From Vermamoeba vermiformis (lineage: Eukaryota > Tubulinea > Echinamoebida), in NCBI GenBank assembly GCA_045837725.1, contig JBEWZL010000002.1, positions 1 to 64,000 on the forward strand: DNA of 64,000 nucleotides. The letters run 5' to 3'. Position numbers and translations under genes: made by a program. The notes beneath the pieces were generated by a model, which was not told the DNA's origin, did not search any database, and saw only the letters and a list, made by a program, of their open reading frames with translations. Of the stretch, positions 61,101 through 64,000 are shown piece by piece (the stretch's first letter is position 1; each line of letters opens with the position of its first letter).

Positions 61101-62273
61101 GGTTAAGCGGATTTTGAGTCTTTACCAAGTACGGTAATACGCTTAGCGATGATAGGATTGCTGGATCTCGCCAGATCAGAGACAGAAAATGGCTGCGAGC
61201 CACTGATAAGGGTACCGTTGCGAGCGAATATGGAGCCAACGATTTGATCGTAAGCACCGCCTGTAGCATGCCAAACAGTCACCAAAAGCTCTTCATTACT
61301 TGACGACAGAATCTTGGTAGCCGTAAGAGCTGTCTGCGTAGTAAATGAACCGTTAAGAGCAGCAGTAGTCTGGCCTAACGATGATAGCGAGGAATTGTCT
61401 CCTAAAACGAAAGTGTTAGATCTCCATCTTCCGCACGTGCACATTACGTAACCAACGCAATCAACTGAATCAAGTTATCCTAGTACTTCGTATATATGAT
61501 ATACTTAATAATTCAATTTCATAAATATCCAAGTAAACGGTTCCCGGGTAAGTTCCGTACTTGGATCGAGTTTAAGGAGACCAATCCTGGCAATTCGGCA
61601 AGGTTGCCTCAAATTTAATAGCAGAACTAAGCAATGCAGAATAACATTGTAGTAGAGTATGATCATGTTTTGAGAATCGAAATAAATTAAGTCAGAGACG
61701 AGGATCCGATCAGTGGACGGATCCATGTAACAGAAGCCAGTAAACGTATTATACGATGCATATTTCTCTTGAAGTCACAATGTGGTACTTTTAGCCGCGT
61801 AGTTAGATTTCAGAAACGTTAGCGAACAACGACCGGAGGGTCAAAAATTATTACGCTGGATACAATCGCGGTTAAATGTTAATTATTCAAAACCAAGTCT
61901 TAAATGGACCAAAATATAATAATATTACGGAAGAAGCTATTGGTACCAAAAAAAAAACTTACCTCTTCGACAATTATCTTCAGCAGGCACAAATGGGAAG
62001 TATCCATCTGTTCTATTACATCGGCATGATGTATTACAGCCAAGATTACCAACTAGGCATTCGCATCTGTAATTACATTGCAAAATCAATTAGAAATTAT
62101 ATATGTTTTTGAAACATTTAATCACCGGTTGCTTATCAAATTATTTAACTCATTGAGTTTTGTCAGTGTATAAAATACCGAGCTTACCCATTAGCAAATG
62201 AAGTAGATCCATTCAGCGCCAAGAAAATAAGCGCGATCCAATAAACAAAAACCAATTCGCCTTTTCTATGCAT
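58181..62273 (-). CDS. Receptor-like protein kinase (tyrosine-kinase-like)
   Basis: The first exon (62273-62191) is a signal peptide (MHRKGELVFVYWIALIFL). The second (62066-61963) is a compact Cys cluster (CECLVGNLGCNTSCRC). A long extracellular part follows with repeats such as VTVWHATGGAYDQIVGSIF and FIVVWSEGAS that look like a beta-propeller, then a Ser/Thr/Pro stalk (59700-59850), one transmembrane helix (IAGVVVGIGAALGGGVLLLILLV) and a kinase domain: GSFGAVY, VAVKVH, HRDVAARNVLV, LADFGMSRKL, MAPESI and DVWMFGILMYEILSG. HRDVAARN is the tyrosine-kinase/TKL form of the catalytic loop. The kinase end is at 58181. The exons at 61445-61767 are the least certain. Confidence 0.82.
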
Positions 62274-62585
62274 TATTTGTTTAATCAAAGTTCATTCTCC
62301 TTCGCTACTGGATTATCTTCTTCAGTTGTGCAAGTCGAACGAAGAAAAAGACGAACTGCTGACACGGACTTTATAAGGAAAATTCTAAAAATAATCATCT
62401 CCTTATTTAGCAAACAAAAAATATTGCGCGAATTTTCCAGCGACTCGGGGTACTTTCGCCACAGATAGCGACAAAGATCTAATCGCCTTAATTGAAGCGA
62501 CTTACGAGGTCAAGATCTCGATCCCCAAGAAATACTCCGGTCGATCCAATTGTGTATCTTCTGTATACTAAATGAGGCCTATTTA
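62274..62585. other. Intergenic region
   Basis: 312 bp between the receptor-like kinase start and the dehydrogenase stop, both on the minus strand. It should hold the kinase promoter. A plus-strand frame at 62268-62468 shows no domain and is judged chance. Confidence 0.45.
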
Positions 62586-64000
62586 CTAGTTTAATCCAAC
62601 AAGCTTTGCACTAACGACCCATAGTCTGCTTGAAGTCTCATCATCGAGGCCGTTCGGATGTGGTGCGATCGGCTTGCATTCCTCCCAATAGCTTCCACTA
62701 TCGATCTTAGGGCATAAAGCTGCAGCCAGTGTCGTCTGATATAATGTAATATTAGACGCTAGATCCACAGGTGGTGTTTGGAGTTAAGAAAAGTCAGAAA
62801 GAATATCACCGACGCAATCGTTAAAAAAATGTGTCTGGCAATTCTCTACCCGGCAACATTTGACAGATTTCGAATCTAACAAAATCTAATATGATACCCT
62901 CGCTAGTATGATGATAACGGGTAATGATACAAGCGAGAGTGCCTCTAGTCTAGAATGACCAAACATGACATGATCCTGGATCTTGCTTACCTGTGCTCCT
63001 TCGTAGTTCGTTTTCATGAATAGTTTCAATAATGGCGTTACCATGAATTGCATGTAATGTGGCAGGTAATTGCGCCAAATATCAGAAATTACTAGTCACG
63101 TAGATCGATGTTAGTTCGGTACAGATCGCTCTGACGGAGCTTATCTCCGATTCTTTACGGTCGTTAAGCACTTACCTAATCCAGGGTGCAATGAGACTGC
63201 AGTAATATTTCTATTGTCTTTTTCTAATCGCTTGGCTAGCTCGTGTGTGAAGAGGACATTGCCCAATTTGCTCTGCGTGTACGCCACACCAGCCACGTAA
63301 GGCTTTTCAGTCTGCAAATCGTCAAAATTGATTTTTCCGTGACGATGGCCCATTGAGGCTACGTTGACTATGCGGCCACCATTATTGACGAGATCGTCGT
63401 TCAAAAATAGGTTTGTTAGCAGAAAAGGTGCTAGGTGGTTCACGCCGAAGTGACTCTCGAAGCCATCTCGTGTCTTTCTGCACTCCTTCTCCTGCGGAAA
63501 AACCGATAAGGTGGATCGAGCAATACGAATAAAATTTAATCAAAATTATAGTTTATGCGGTTGCGGAATTACCGATTCGATAAATGAGGCAAAAAATGAG
63601 AAAGTCTTACCAATACTCCTGCATTATTAATCAAAATATCGACTTTCTTGTTCTTCTTTTTAAATTCTCTTTCAAACCGTCGAATGTCCTCTAGCGAAGC
63701 CAGATCGAGTAGCATATATTCAACATTATTATTCTTAGAATATGCTTTGATATCTTTAACCGTCTGTTCTCCTTTGATGAGTCGCGCACGGCTAAGGGAA
63801 GAGATGAATTAGAGCGGAATAATTCGCCGAAACTCTAACAGTCTTTAAACTTACTGACAATGACGTTCGCATTTAATTTCGCAAATTCCTTCGCGGCTTC
63901 TTTCCCAATACCAGCGTTTCCGCCCGTCAGAATGACGCACTACCGATAACAATTAGATTTTTTTCAATTTCCTTCGAGCACGTACTTTACCGGTTAGATC
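62586..64000 (-). CDS. Short-chain dehydrogenase/reductase, retinol dehydrogenase-like (N-terminus off window)
   Basis: Minus-strand gene whose first exon lies beyond base 64000. The visible part begins DLTGK. The cofactor loop TGGNAGIGKEAAK is NADP-type TGxxxGIG; DILINNAGVL, the catalytic YTQSK (Tyr-x-x-x-Lys) with upstream IVNVASMGH, and VSLHPGL are all present. The C-terminal blocks (LFMKTNYEGAQ-TTLAAAL and RLWVVSAKLVGL) match the retinol dehydrogenase/WWOX-like SDR branch. Exons are split by small introns; the last begins just after an acceptor near 62740 and ends at 62586. It probably reduces or oxidises a lipid alcohol or aldehyde. The substrate is not predictable from sequence. Confidence 0.9.

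Overview
The window is nuclear DNA of a unicellular eukaryote. Coding regions are dense and lie on both strands, intergenic gaps are mostly 100-700 bp, and GT-AG introns are mostly 33-70 nt with a TCTAAC/TACTAAT-like branch site. The gene set includes a receptor-like kinase with tyrosine-kinase-style motifs, an E2F factor, ATG10, Mediator 22, a C1-RhoGAP protein and an animal/amoeba-type CAD polyprotein whose dihydroorotase domain keeps its metal site. This combination points to an amoebozoan (perhaps a variosean or protosteloid amoeba) or another opisthokont-related protist. That placement is inference, since no rRNA or organelle marker is present.

Left edge (1-5.7 kb): a DNA transposon on the minus strand runs off the window. 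It joins a Ulp1-type cysteine protease domain to a DDE-type (KDZ/Zisupton-like) transposase. A second minus-strand gene of unknown function follows, and its two oversized introns hold unusual hairpin repeats. From 5.9 to 20.6 kb come a secreted, probably GPI-anchored protein, a cytochrome b5-acyl-CoA dehydrogenase fusion, an EF-hand protein that may be spliced into the adjacent Ariadne RBR ubiquitin ligase, a large RING protein with a long amphipathic repeat tail, E2F divergent from ATG10, and an RCC1-like protein.

From 20.8 to 41.8 kb come a CRT10-like WD protein, CAD (6 exons, 2191 residues), phosphoglucomutase (14 exons), a C1-RhoGAP-propeller-coiled-coil protein, a hotdog thioesterase, and an RCC1/coiled-coil protein with a tRNA-Lys(TTT) gene inside one intron. 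From 42 to 48.4 kb a SAP-domain P-loop NTPase gene sits between a decayed copy of the TraB 3' exon and the intact TraB gene.

The right part (48.5-64 kb) has Med22 divergent from a calponin-homology protein, a membrane-anchored serine beta-lactamase-like hydrolase, a PHD-finger protein, the receptor-like kinase and a partial short-chain dehydrogenase. Most genes are housekeeping and no operon-like grouping is seen. Themes across the window are hairpins or an RNA gene inside nearly all introns longer than about 300 nt, E2F-like sites at E2F itself, upstream of CAD and near the acyl-CoA dehydrogenase, and a few genes whose frames cannot be joined by ordinary splicing.
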